A stretch of 19,889 bases of DNA from Phycisphaerales bacterium (GCA_011053245.1 DRGS01000195.1:1-19889); one strand, 5' to 3'; numbered from the stretch's first letter, positions 1 to 7,828 are shown. Made by a program: numbers and translations. Notes: generated by a model from the sequence alone, not told the origin.

Positions 1-783
1 CCCGCCTATTCCGAGAATAAGCTCCTGCTGCAATCTGTTGTTGGTATCACTTATATATAGCTCGCTGGTTATATCCCGCAGGTGCGGCGGATTGTCTTCG
101 AGGTTTGTGTCGAGGAGTATCAGACGGGCCTTGCCGACGTCGATATTCCAGAGCTTAACTTTGACATCTTCGCCTAAAACAGGTACGTTGACATGGGCGC
201 AATTGCCGTCTGCGTCATGAAGTTCCCTGATGGGTATAGGATGATTTTCGAATCTGGTGAATACTTCCTGCTGATAGCCGTTGTGGTCGATGTGCTGTGT
301 GAAGTATCCGTGCTTATACAGCAGGCCGATACCGACAACGGGCAATCCAAGGTCGGAGGCTCCCTTGAGGAAGTCGCCGGAAAGTACGCCTAATCCGCCG
401 GCGTAGATCGGTATGCACTCGTGTAAGCCGAATTCCATTGAGAAGTATGCGATGGTATCTTCTTCGCCGACATCGCACTTACCCGAGCACTCATCCTTAA
501 ACGTGCCCGCGAATTTGAGATAGTGCTGAAACTTATCCCAGACCTTTTCAAATTCGAACAGGAAACCGTCGTCTTCGGCGAGAGCATCGAGTCTTTTCTT
601 ACTCAAACTGTGCAGGAACCTTAACGGGTTGTGATTGACCTCTCTGAAAAGCGGCGTGTCTATCCGGTAGAACAGATTGACCGCATCGTAATCCCACGTA
701 CACCAGAGGTTGCACGCAAGCATATAGAGACGTTTGAGCTTTTCCGGGTATCTCGGACAAACGAAAATACTTTTAAATCTCAT
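1..783 (-). CDS. glgP: Alpha-glucan (glycogen/maltodextrin) phosphorylase, N-terminal part, cut by window edge
   Basis: Cytoplasmic enzyme that releases glucose-1-phosphate from the non-reducing ends of alpha-1,4-glucans. The 261 visible residues start with the DUF3417-type N-terminal region of the short phosphorylase class (PEKLKRLYMLACNLWCTWDYD, residues 13-33). They continue into the family hallmark YFSMEFGLHECIPIYAGGLG (113-132) and break off after LILGIGG, where the family continues into its catalytic body. The ATG at 783 has an AGGAGG five bases upstream, so the start is firm. The start overlaps the 3' end of the hydrolase gene by 11 nt, making this the last visible gene of a minus-strand operon that also encodes a glucan synthase-like transferase and a GH57 amylase. 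Only the pyridoxal-phosphate half is unseen. I see no defect in the visible part. Confidence 0.93.
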   Translation of the reverse strand, partial: MRFKSIFVCPRYPEKLKRLYMLACNLWCTWDYDAVNLFYRIDTPLFREVNHNPLRFLHSLSKKRLDALAEDDGFLFEFEKVWDKFQHYLKFAGTFKDECSGKCDVGEEDTIAYFSMEFGLHECIPIYAGGLGVLSGDFLKGASDLGLPVVGIGLLYKHGYFTQHIDHNGYQQEVFTRFENHPIPIRELHDADGNCAHVNVPVLGEDVKVKLWNIDVGKARLILLDTNLEDNPPHLRDITSELYISDTNNRLQQELILGIGG

Positions 784-1480
784 GATGTCCTCCTGTGCGT
801 ATCTTATGACGACAAAGATTATGGACGAACCACTCCGAAGTCTCTTTCGCTACCTGCTCAAGCGCGCCTGGTTCTTCAAACAGATGGCCGGCGCCTGGGA
901 TGATCACCATTTTTTTCTCCCCGGACAACTGAACAATTGCCTGCTCATTAATATCAATAACTACAGGGTCATTGCCGCCAACGATAAGGAGTGTTGGCGC
1001 GATAACCCGTGAAAGTGCCTTACCAGCAAGATCGGGTCGCCCGCCTCTGGAGACAACCGCGCCTGTCGTATCGACCATTTCAGCAGCAGCTATCAGCGCT
1101 GCCGCCGCTCCCGTACTGGCACCGTAATAACCTATCTTTAATCGCTTTGTTTCGTCATCTTTCATTACCCACAGTGCGGTCCCAATAAGCCGGCAGGAAA
1201 GCATATCTATATCGAAACGCAACTGACGTGTTTTTATATCGATCAACTCTTCGTCTTCTGTCAGAAGATCGATCAGTAAAGTTGACAGCCCATTATCCTG
1301 CAATACTTGAGCCACATAGCGGTTGCGCGAGCTAAATCTTCCACTACCACTGCCGTGCGCAAAAATAACTATCCCCTCAGAGCCAGCCACCACAGACAAA
1401 CTCCCCTTTATGCTAACATTTTCGTCGATAGCAATGTCAACTTCTCTTTCCTGTCTGTCATGTTCTTTTGCACCAGCCAT
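773..1480 (-). CDS. Dienelactone-hydrolase-like alpha/beta hydrolase
   Basis: A 235-residue single-domain alpha/beta hydrolase without a signal peptide, so cytoplasmic. Visible landmarks are the oxyanion-region strand VIFAHGSGSGR (38-48), the nucleophile elbow GASTG with Ser122, the acid turn GGNDPVV with Asp171 and the catalytic His199 in GAGHLFEEPG. The triad is complete. The ATG at 1480 is preferred over an upstream in-frame TTG at 1501 because AAAGGG lies eight bases before it and no ribosome site precedes the TTG. From memory, this hydrolase type is fused to or sits beside phosphoribosyltransferases such as the one at 1963-2646 (for example Mycobacterium Rv0571c), so the two probably act in one unknown pathway. 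The substrate cannot be read from the sequence. It overlaps the phosphorylase gene and follows the flavin protein gene after 57 nt. Confidence 0.85.
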   Translation of the reverse strand: MAGAKEHDRQEREVDIAIDENVSIKGSLSVVAGSEGIVIFAHGSGSGRFSSRNRYVAQVLQDNGLSTLLIDLLTEDEELIDIKTRQLRFDIDMLSCRLIGTALWVMKDDETKRLKIGYYGASTGAAAALIAAAEMVDTTGAVVSRGGRPDLAGKALSRVIAPTLLIVGGNDPVVIDINEQAIVQLSGEKKMVIIPGAGHLFEEPGALEQVAKETSEWFVHNLCRHKIRTGGHHEI

Positions 1481-1537
1481 CTGACTATCCCTTTGGCACA
1501 AAGCATCAAAATTAAGGGCTGAATTATCTAAAATTTT

Positions 1538-1966
1538 TCACTTTTTCTTCTCAGAACCAGACTCGTGTAGTTCCATATCACTGTGCGGTCCAAGCTTAAA
1601 ATCTACCACTCTTTCAATATCGAGTGTCAGCCGCCGCTGTACCTGCGGCAAAGGCTCAATATCATATTCAGGCGCATAGCCGTCAAGGACAGCAACATCT
1701 GCCACCCTTTCCACCTTCCCGGCAAGCTGATAGCCAACATCATCTACACTGTCCCAGGCGATGATCGTGGCAGAGGTGTTTTTCTCTACGTTGGCAATAG
1801 TTGCCGGACAGAACCATTCGGTAATCTCAACATGATCTGTATCCAGATAACTGAGCTTACCGGCAGCGGCTATGTGCGGACGTCCCGTTTCATCAGCCGT
1901 TGCAATAAAACAGTGCCCGATCTCTTTAGTAAGATCGACGGCTCTTTTCAATAGTTCCGTATTCAT
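1538..1966 (-). CDS. Pyridoxamine 5'-phosphate oxidase-related split-barrel flavin/F420-type protein
   Basis: A 142-residue protein matching the small PNPOx-like FMN-binding split barrel. The N-terminal helix is followed by the strand pattern CFIATADETGRPHIAAAG (19-36), where the family lines the flavin site, and later NVEKNTSATIIAWD and the GYQLAGKVERVAD strand. The protein ends in a charged tail, SGSEKKK. Such proteins bind FMN, heme or F420 and reduce varied substrates; many lack known reactions, and this one is probably not a true PdxH. Its ATG shares four bases (ATGA) with the stop of the phosphoribosyltransferase gene, indicating translational coupling inside the operon. Confidence 0.85.
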   Translation of the reverse strand: MNTELLKRAVDLTKEIGHCFIATADETGRPHIAAAGKLSYLDTDHVEITEWFCPATIANVEKNTSATIIAWDSVDDVGYQLAGKVERVADVAVLDGYAPEYDIEPLPQVQRRLTLDIERVVDFKLGPHSDMELHESGSEKKK

Positions 1967-2646
1967 TCTTTACCTCGACGTTTGCTCTGACTTTTTAGTA
2001 TCTCCATCAACTCATCGTCGTCGACCTGAGTGAATTCGAGGTAGAACCTTCCGATAGCTCCGAAATATGGCGGCATCTTCAGGCATACGATCTCGTCAGC
2101 GTCTTCAGCGAGTTTTTTGATCGAATCGGCCGGGCCTACGGGGACGGCTACGATAACTCTATCGGCTCGGTCCTGACGAACGGCCCATATTGCGGCTTGC
2201 ATCGTTGCGCCGGTTGCAATGCCGTCGTCGGTCACTATGACGGTGCGTCCTTCGAGCGGCACTTTCTCAAGGATCTCTCTACATCGATGAACCCTTGCCG
2301 ACATCTGGGAGAGCTGGTTTGTTTTTTCGTTTTCGATGTAACTGTTGTTGGCTCCGACATAGGAACTGATGACCTCGTCGACGAACAGCTTACCGTCCTC
2401 ACAAACTGCGCCAATGGCAAGTTCCGGATTGCCGGGTGCGCCTAACTTATGCGAAAGAACAATGTCCATGGGGACATCGAGAGTCTCGGCCAATTGGCGG
2501 GCAATTACAACTCCTCCTCTGGGTATGCCGCATACGACGGTTTCTTTTCCGCGAAACTGCTCCAATTGCTCCGCCAATAATCGACCGGCTTCTGCTCTGG
2601 AACTGAACGGTTCGCTGTCGGTTGAAATGATGTGTAATCTGCCCAT
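1963..2646 (-). CDS. Phosphoribosyltransferase family protein
   Basis: A type I phosphoribosyltransferase fold of 227 residues. The PRPP-binding motif is VIVTDDGIATGAT (136-148), and the N-terminal CGIPRGGVVIARQLA (39-53) is the PPi-loop/flexible segment seen in the stand-alone predicted phosphoribosyltransferases, with SHKLGAPGNPELAIGAV after it. These lack the hallmarks of hypoxanthine, orotate or uracil enzymes, so the base or acceptor is unknown. The ATG at 2646 is chosen because GAGG sits eight bases upstream. An upstream in-frame ATG at 2685 would run 29 nt into the GH57 gene. It lies 10 nt after GH57 and overlaps the flavin protein by 4 nt. The PRTase/hydrolase partnership argues for a joint role. 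Confidence 0.87.
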   Translation of the reverse strand: MGRLHIISTDSEPFSSRAEAGRLLAEQLEQFRGKETVVCGIPRGGVVIARQLAETLDVPMDIVLSHKLGAPGNPELAIGAVCEDGKLFVDEVISSYVGANNSYIENEKTNQLSQMSARVHRCREILEKVPLEGRTVIVTDDGIATGATMQAAIWAVRQDRADRVIVAVPVGPADSIKKLAEDADEIVCLKMPPYFGAIGRFYLEFTQVDDDELMEILKSQSKRRGKE

Positions 2647-2656
2647 CGTCGTGTCC

Positions 2657-3901
2657 TCATAGGTAAGCTGCCTGTTGGCCTGCATGTTGTCCGGTTTGTT
2701 TTATTTCCATCTTACGATCTGACGCGTTCCTGCATCTTTCGTTAAGATTGCTCAAGACATTCATATAATTGATGTACGAGTCATAAGGCGAATCGTAAGG
2801 ATTGAAATATTTGTGCACATCACCGTCGGAGAAATATTTTGTACACATGTAATAGAAATGGTCGGATGTCTGGAGCTTTCGCCAGTCGTTGACGATCTGC
2901 TGGTCGCCGGAAGCCTTGACCATCGCTTCCATGCGGTAAAGCTCATCGAGTGCGTTGACCTGCATCGCATTACCGAGCCATGCTGAGAGGTCCCTTTCCA
3001 GGTCGGCCCAACTGATAATATGCGGAACATCTATTGTCCCGACGGCTTCGTACGCATCGATGACCTCGCTCGGGGTCTTAAAGTCGTTGTCGGGATGTTT
3101 CAAAAGCTCGCCGGGGAGGTGTTCGAGAAAATCGAATATTCCGGTATCGGCCCACTGGTGCTCGCCAAAGGTCTCATAGTCCATGAAGAGATTTGTCGAA
3201 TAGCCGTTGCCGTTTATGCAGTTTACCCAGTAGGCGAATTTTTCGGCGGTTACGGGCCACTCGGACCATGAGCGGTTGGAGAATCTGAAGGCTATGTCGT
3301 CGCTGAGTGCATAATTTTTCAGGAGGAGCTTAATATCGTGATCGCCGACGGGCTTGTAAACGAAGGCGGGGCTTCGATAACCTAAAATGTGGTCGGCTCC
3401 TTCGGTGATTATCGCGTCGAACCCGCCAACTCGTTCGACCATGTTGACAAGATCGTTGTTGTATATTAATTCGGTGTTCCTGAATATTCTGGGTCTTTGG
3501 CCGAAAAGGGTTTCGATCGTGTCCCTGTGCTTGTTGACCTGGAACTCGAATTCGTCATGAGAGTACAAGGAACACAAGCTGTGATAATAAGTTTCTGCCA
3601 TGAATTCCACACAGCCGGTTTGCGAAAGTTCTATAAAGCTGTCCATCACTTCGGGCAGATACCGCTGCATCTGTTCCAGAACCACTCCTGTTATGCTGTA
3701 TGAAATTTTGAATTTTCCGGCGTGCCTGTGAATGAGTTTCAGCAAGAGCCGGTTTGCGGGCAGGTAACACTTTTGCGCGACCTTTCGAAACACCGACATG
3801 TTGGCATGGTCGTTGAAATAATTACTGTCCTCGTCAAAGATGGTATAATGCCGCAATCTGTAAGGTTGATGCACTTGAAAATAAAAACATATCGAAGCCA
3901 T
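2657..3901 (-). CDS. Glycoside hydrolase family 57 alpha-amylase/glucanotransferase
   Basis: A 414-residue cytoplasmic GH57 protein acting on alpha-glucans, either as an amylase or a 4-alpha-glucanotransferase. The GH57 signatures are in order: FYFQVHQPYRLR (7-18) with the HQP motif, a metal/active-site segment around EFMAETYYHSL (99-109), the catalytic nucleophile Glu144 in FRNTELIY, and the acid/base Asp241 in MDYETFGEHQW. The length suits the short bacterial class rather than the roughly 530-residue branching enzymes. AAAGGT lies just upstream of the ATG. It starts 24 nt after the glycosyltransferase gene and 10 nt before the phosphoribosyltransferase start. Together with the transferase and phosphorylase it supplies glycogen trimming or remodelling. 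I cannot decide hydrolysis versus transfer from sequence alone. Confidence 0.92.
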   Translation of the reverse strand: MASICFYFQVHQPYRLRHYTIFDEDSNYFNDHANMSVFRKVAQKCYLPANRLLLKLIHRHAGKFKISYSITGVVLEQMQRYLPEVMDSFIELSQTGCVEFMAETYYHSLCSLYSHDEFEFQVNKHRDTIETLFGQRPRIFRNTELIYNNDLVNMVERVGGFDAIITEGADHILGYRSPAFVYKPVGDHDIKLLLKNYALSDDIAFRFSNRSWSEWPVTAEKFAYWVNCINGNGYSTNLFMDYETFGEHQWADTGIFDFLEHLPGELLKHPDNDFKTPSEVIDAYEAVGTIDVPHIISWADLERDLSAWLGNAMQVNALDELYRMEAMVKASGDQQIVNDWRKLQTSDHFYYMCTKYFSDGDVHKYFNPYDSPYDSYINYMNVLSNLNERCRNASDRKMEIKQTGQHAGQQAAYL

Positions 3902-3925
3902 AGGCCTACCTTTCCGGTACGTCTC

Positions 3926-5212
3926 TTAAGCCGAGAGTACCTGATTATATACTCGCACACAATTACGCGCTGAATCCTGCCAGTTGAGGCGTGTGACCTC
4001 TCGTTGCGATTCTTTTCGGAGCGTTGCCTCAAGCGGCGGATAGCGAAGAACGGCTACTATCTTATTGGTCATCTCATCGATGTCCCAGAAATCGACTTTC
4101 AGGGCATGGCAAAGAACTTCGGAAACTCCGCTTTGCTTGCTGATCAATGTCGGAACGTCATGATTAATCGCCTCTAAAGGAGCAATCCCAAACGGTTCCG
4201 AAACAGAGGGCATCACATAAAGATCGGCCATTGAATAGACTTTTTGCAACTGGTCGCCCGAGAGGAACCCGGTGAACAGTACCTTATGCCCTATTCCTGC
4301 GCTGGCGGCCATGTCGATCATCCTACGCATCATATCGCCGGAGCCTGCCATGACGAATTTTACATTGTCAATTACATCGAGAACTTTTCGCGCGGCGGCT
4401 ATGAAGTATTCCGGGCCCTTTTGCATTGTGATCCTGCCGAGGAAAAGTACGACCTTATCGCCGGTTTGTATCTGCGTACCGTCCGGCTTACTGCGAAGAT
4501 CCTGTATGACGCCGTTATAAACAACCTCTATTTTTTCAGGTGACACAGCGTAGCGGTCTATCAGAATATTTCGTGTGTAATTGCTTACGGCGATGACCTT
4601 TTTGGCGGCGTGCATACCGTATCGCTCAATGTCGTAAACCATCTGATTTATGTTCTCGCCGCTTCGGTCAAATTCGGTTGAATGGACCTGGACAACCAGC
4701 GGTTTGCCACTGACTCTGGCGGCGGCTACTCCTGCGGGGTATGTCATCCAATCGTGGGCGTGAACGACATCGAAATCTTCGCGCCCTGCAAGGCGTGCTA
4801 TGGCGCGGGCGTATCGGTTGACTTCACTGTAAATATTTTGTCCATAGCGCATCGCGTCTTCATTTATATCAAAACCGCCGCACTCGGTCTGGCAGCCGCA
4901 GAGCTTTTGCTCGGTAAGATCTTTCAAACGCCGCTTAAAAGTTTCGGGGTCGCCATAGGCTTGGAGCGCGGATTCCGTTATTTTGAATTTTACATGTTTG
5001 AATTCGTAGGATCCCATCTGCCCGTAACTACCCGGCTCACCTACCGCAGCTAACATTTTTGCGTTACTGCCGGCAGCGCCGGTTGCCTTTGGCATTGCGA
5101 ATATTACATCTATTCCTAATTCATCCATCGCCCTGGTCAAACCATAGCACGCTGTACCCAATCCGCCGCTTATGAAAGGCGGAAACTCCCATCCGACCAT
5201 GAAGACTTTCAT
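3926..5212 (-). CDS. Glycosyltransferase family 4/5, glycogen synthase-like
   Basis: A 428-residue GT-B glycosyltransferase, most likely an alpha-glucan synthase that uses a nucleotide-glucose donor. The N-terminal VGWEFPPFISGGLGTACYGL (6-25) carries the GGLG acceptor/donor loop typical of starch and glycogen synthases. HAHDWMTYPAG (151-161) is the usual mid-domain motif. The C-terminal domain has GRITMQKGPEYF (259-270) and the EX7E donor motif SEPFGIAPLEA with Glu339 and Glu347. The ATG at 5212 is preferred over an upstream in-frame start at 5290 because AAGGAAGG lies seven bases before it and homology starts there. It is the first gene of the minus-strand operon, whose promoter should lie in the 5213-5626 spacer. 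A non-glycogen GT4 role is possible, but the GH57 and phosphorylase neighbours favour storage glucan. Confidence 0.9.
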   Translation of the reverse strand: MKVFMVGWEFPPFISGGLGTACYGLTRAMDELGIDVIFAMPKATGAAGSNAKMLAAVGEPGSYGQMGSYEFKHVKFKITESALQAYGDPETFKRRLKDLTEQKLCGCQTECGGFDINEDAMRYGQNIYSEVNRYARAIARLAGREDFDVVHAHDWMTYPAGVAAARVSGKPLVVQVHSTEFDRSGENINQMVYDIERYGMHAAKKVIAVSNYTRNILIDRYAVSPEKIEVVYNGVIQDLRSKPDGTQIQTGDKVVLFLGRITMQKGPEYFIAAARKVLDVIDNVKFVMAGSGDMMRRMIDMAASAGIGHKVLFTGFLSGDQLQKVYSMADLYVMPSVSEPFGIAPLEAINHDVPTLISKQSGVSEVLCHALKVDFWDIDEMTNKIVAVLRYPPLEATLRKESQREVTRLNWQDSARNCVRVYNQVLSA

Positions 5213-5626
5213 TTGAAACCTTCCTTTCTTTCCCTTAAAGAAGGTTCGTAAGTAAGTCATCCTGACACGACATACCGTCCCTGCCAACAACCGCTACATA
5301 AAAGGCGCTATCGTCAAAAGTACGTTAAACCTCATGTTTGCATTCTACAATTCGGTATCCTATGTCAGAGTTTACACTTTTGTTCATCATCGGCATATCA
5401 GGATTCTCCTGATATGTGCCTAAGCAAAACCCTAATGTCTTACTCGTACGCCGTTTCGCATAACCTTAAATTGCGGACAAGACCTATCAGGTACGATTAA
5501 AGGTGACATTAGGGAATTTTGACAGTTTCTTTCAGGCTTTTCCCGATAGCCGCAAAATATCCCCCAACGTATCTTAGTGCGAAGTATCGAAAACACCAAA
5601 ACAAACGCATATAGAGGATTATGGCA
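5213..5626. other. Divergent intergenic region between the glucan operon and the gene at 5627
   Basis: About 410 bases with no convincing gene. Promoters for the leftward glucan operon and the rightward small gene must both lie here. A TTGACA hexamer occurs near 5516 on the plus strand, but I see no good -10 at the right distance. The main structure is the perfect dyad at 5394-5416, listed separately. A minus-strand open frame here runs antisense into the 5627 gene and is not credible. Confidence 0.6.
5394..5416. promoter_or_regulatory. Perfect 10-bp inverted repeat, candidate operator
   Basis: The arm CATATCAGGA is followed by a TTC spacer and its exact reverse complement TCCTGATATG. There is no T-run on either side, so it does not look like an intrinsic terminator. 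Its position between divergent transcription units fits a dimeric regulator site, though it could also form an RNA hairpin in the 5' leader of the leftward operon. Confidence 0.5.
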
Positions 5627-5962
5627 ATGACAAATGAAGAATATGATCTCGACGAAGTTTGTGACCTGCTCGTTTTTGGCGTAAACTGCGGAGCTGTTAT
5701 GCTCGATGATCTGCAACAATGGTTCGAAAGGCTTAGCGAATACCACAGCCGGCAACTCACGCAAACTGGAAATCACGTGGTGCGTGCGGCTATTAGTGTG
5801 TTGGACCAGATGATCTACGAAAAGGCATGTCTGGTTTGCCAATATTGTCCTTCGCAGGTTTTCGATTTACAGATGCCTATTGAAGATCGTGTCCCTGATT
5901 TGAAGATTCATGAACAAATGGAGCGGCGTCTGCTAAATCAATTAAGTGTTTTAGCAATGTAA
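5627..5962 (+). CDS. Small hypothetical protein
   Basis: I do not recognise this 111-residue protein. It is acidic at the start, has no signal peptide or membrane segment, and is mostly predicted helix (VCDLLVFGVNCGAVMLDDLQQWFERL, then VVRAAISVLDQMIYEKACLVCQYC in two parts). Four cysteines are scattered, including a CQYC pair that might bind metal. An AGAGG lies nine bases before the ATG at 5627. The ATG two codons earlier at 5621 is only three bases from it and is less likely. The lipoprotein gene follows after 36 nt, so the two may be co-transcribed. Divergent placement from the glucan operon gives no firm hint of function. Confidence 0.6.
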   Translation: MTNEEYDLDEVCDLLVFGVNCGAVMLDDLQQWFERLSEYHSRQLTQTGNHVVRAAISVLDQMIYEKACLVCQYCPSQVFDLQMPIEDRVPDLKIHEQMERRLLNQLSVLAM

Positions 5963-5998
5963 ACTTTTAATGTTTTTTAGAGATGAAAGGAGCACAAA

Positions 5999-6574
5999 AT
6001 GTTCACACAAAAGAAAAACAAATCGCTCATAGTTCTCAGTACGGTCGTCTTGATGCTGCTCTGCGCGGTTCAGGGTTGCAAAAAGGAAGAGCATCCCACC
6101 GGAAGCCCGGAAGAGCATCCTACGCAAACCGATGAAAACGGGCAATTGACAAAGGACGAACTTGCCGATGCGATCGTGGAGTATGTCCAGCGAACCGCCG
6201 ACGAACAAGGCGGATACTTTATTGTTTACGATGATGTAAATGATGAGGAGCTGAAACTTACGCTCGACAAGGTTCACCGAAAAAGACTTGCCCGTACGGC
6301 TGAAAACGAGTATTTCGCTTGTGCCGATTTCCGGACTCCGAGAGAAAAAGTTTACGATCTGGATGTATTCATGATCGGCACGAACAAAGACAACCTTGAA
6401 TTTTCCGAATTCTCAATACACAAAGAAGCCGGTAAGGAGCGCTATACCTGGCGTCAGAAAAACGGTATCTGGGAAAAGGTTCCCGTAAACGGAAATGAAC
6501 ACCCTGAGGGAGAGCATCCAAGGAAAAAGGATCATCCAAAGGGCGGAGAGCATCCGTCAGAGCATCCTAAGTAA
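5999..6574 (+). CDS. Putative lipoprotein with repeated Glu-His-Pro motifs
   Basis: A 191-residue exported protein. Residues 7-26 form a basic n-region and hydrophobic core ending VQG-Cys27, a slightly atypical lipobox, so Cys27 is probably lipidated and the protein anchored to a membrane. The mature part starts with two EEHP units (around 31 and 39), then a globular section of about 110 residues (ELADAIVEYVQRTADEQGGY onward). It ends in a tail of five more HP units: NEHP, GEHP, KDHP, GEHP, SEHP. Seven His-Pro units in charged linkers suggest metal binding or a flexible cell-envelope tether. That is an inference. AAAGGAG lies seven bases before the ATG. The globular section matches no family I recognise. 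Confidence 0.75.
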   Translation: MFTQKKNKSLIVLSTVVLMLLCAVQGCKKEEHPTGSPEEHPTQTDENGQLTKDELADAIVEYVQRTADEQGGYFIVYDDVNDEELKLTLDKVHRKRLARTAENEYFACADFRTPREKVYDLDVFMIGTNKDNLEFSEFSIHKEAGKERYTWRQKNGIWEKVPVNGNEHPEGEHPRKKDHPKGGEHPSEHPK

Positions 6575-6620
6575 ACTTTCCACAAGCGCTGAGGTTGAGA
6601 ATTTAACTTTTGTTCGGATT

Positions 6621-7049
6621 TCATATTTGAGCGGGACTCCTTTTGGGCTTGCGCTTGTATATTGAATTCATTATTAACCAGCCGAGTCCGCAGCCGATCA
6701 CATAATGGGGCAGGTCCCACCAGACGAATGTGGTTCCTAATAACATCTTGCCGGGTAAGGTGGCTCGGGCGGCGTTTAAAAAATCCGGATGCCAGAGTTG
6801 GAGGAACTCCAGGGAGCAGGTAATGGCCAGTACCCAAATCGCTATCGGTGTGATGTAGCGGCGGTTATACCAGAATAAAAACGCTAAAAGACAAAAGAAT
6901 ACCTCATAGAGCACCCCGCCGCCGTAATGGTTAAACCATACGGGAACGTGGCCGAAATATCCCTTGCAGGCGAAGCCGAGCGGCGTTACGACCGCCAGGG
7001 CGATAAACACCAGCCATCGATCTGAAAACCATTTAGTAGTTTTGTTCAT
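6621..7049 (-). CDS. DUF2809 family integral membrane protein
   Basis: A 142-residue protein with about four membrane helices (VFIALAVVTPLGFAC, YEVFFCLLAFLFWY, ITPIAIWVLAITCSLEFLQL, WDLPHYVIGCGLGWLIMN). The motif run SLEFLQLWHPDFLNAARATLPGK and LLGTTFVWWDLPHYVIGC is the signature of DUF2809, a small membrane family of unknown function that broadly resembles VanZ-like proteins. Conserved Glu, His, Arg and Asp residues lie next to the membrane, which hints at an enzymatic or ion-related role, but none is known. It converges on the lipoprotein gene with a 46-nt gap that holds no clear terminator. Confidence 0.8.
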   Translation of the reverse strand: MNKTTKWFSDRWLVFIALAVVTPLGFACKGYFGHVPVWFNHYGGGVLYEVFFCLLAFLFWYNRRYITPIAIWVLAITCSLEFLQLWHPDFLNAARATLPGKMLLGTTFVWWDLPHYVIGCGLGWLIMNSIYKRKPKRSPAQI

Positions 7050-7225
7050 AAAATGAGGGTAATAAATTTTTTCCGATTTGCAACAAAAAAGAACCGCACG
7101 GCGGGCGGGTCGTAGAAGTTTGTGATACGCAAGTGCGTAGAACGGTTTTAAAGAACCGGATAAAGGGAAAAGTAAAAAAGAGGTTTCCCTGAGTTACGAA
7201 AGGACCTTTACTCTTTTTAAGGTAT

Positions 7226-7266
7226 CGAGCCCGACATAGCGAATGAGGATAAGCGTGCCGGGCTCG
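7226..7266. repeat. Inverted repeat with 8-bp GC-rich arms
   Basis: CGAGCCCG at 7226-7233 is matched by its exact reverse complement CGGGCTCG at 7259-7266, with a 25-base loop and four T residues after the right arm. It could be a weak rightward terminator, but the nearest rightward gene ends 650 bases upstream. An extragenic palindromic repeat is the better reading. Confidence 0.5.
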
Positions 7267-7303
7267 TTTTGTATCCAGTGGGTACTTTCCGTCGTGTTGT
7301 AAA

Positions 7304-7358
7304 ATTGGCTTTGGATTGGCTTTAATTGGCTTTAATTGGGTTCGTTTGGGTTCGTTTC
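7304..7358. repeat. Short tandem repeats ATTGGCTTTA and TTGGGTTCGT
   Basis: ATTGGCTTT units begin at 7304, 7315 and 7325 (10-11-base period) and give way to two TTGGGTTCGT units. ATTGGGTTCGTT at 7335-7346 recurs exactly at 7434-7445. Read on the minus strand the block spells NEPKRTQLKPIKANPKPI. I recall similar phrases from spurious small ORFs in Phycisphaerae genomes, so this is probably a lineage-specific intergenic repeat rather than a gene. Confidence 0.6.
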
Positions 7359-7828
7359 CTTTTGGGGTTTTGTTTTTAAATCGTTGTAAACCACTGTGCT
7401 GCAAAGGCTTGCGGTGAATTTTAGGCTGTTGAAATTGGGTTCGTTCCTCAATAAAAGGTTCCCCGGATTTGCGGGTTCTCCTGGAAAAAGTGAGGGTTTT
7501 ATAGTGCTTTCAAAGTAGTCTGTTTTTTGTTGTTTTTTCATGTTTTTTTCATTTTTTTTCAATTATTTTCACTTTTTAGCGGTTTCTTTGCTCCTGGCAA
7601 AAAGAGTCAGGATGCTCGTTACTCGCAATAATCTATCTTGATTGTTAATTAGCCATTATACAAAGCTTCGTGTTATTTGTCAAGTGGTTTTTTTGAGCTA
7701 CGAAGAAAGATTTTTGTGGGATAAAATCGGATATACAGACAAGGATTCTTCTTGATTAATTTGCAGTTGTGGGGTAGGTTGATTAAAAATGGAAAAGCCT
7801 GAATAAAACCTTCAAGTCGGAGAATTTA

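Larger units (their letters stand above)
7050..7828. other. Long noncoding, repeat-bearing stretch upstream of the large NTPase gene
   Basis: About 780 bases without a credible gene. It holds an inverted repeat (7226-7266), a short tandem repeat block (7304-7358) with an echo at 7434-7445, and homopolymer-rich DNA around 7520-7575. Two minus-strand open frames cross it, but they start at weak codons, have no ribosome sites and owe their composition to the repeats. The right end, from about 7600, is A+T-rich and should contain the promoter of the 7829 gene. I could not pick out a convincing -35/-10 pair. Confidence 0.6.

Noticed and set aside
5432..5842. Minus-strand 136-codon frame
   Set aside because: It is antisense to the small gene at 5627, which has a ribosome site and better coding character, and no family is visible.
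7033..7404. Minus-strand 123-codon frame overlapping the repeat and the DUF2809 start
   Set aside because: It spans the tandem and inverted repeats, overlaps the next gene's start, and shows no domain or ribosome site.
7332..7562. Minus-strand 76-codon frame rich in Asn, Lys and Pro
   Set aside because: It begins at a TTG without a ribosome site and its composition comes from the intergenic repeat. It is best read as noncoding.
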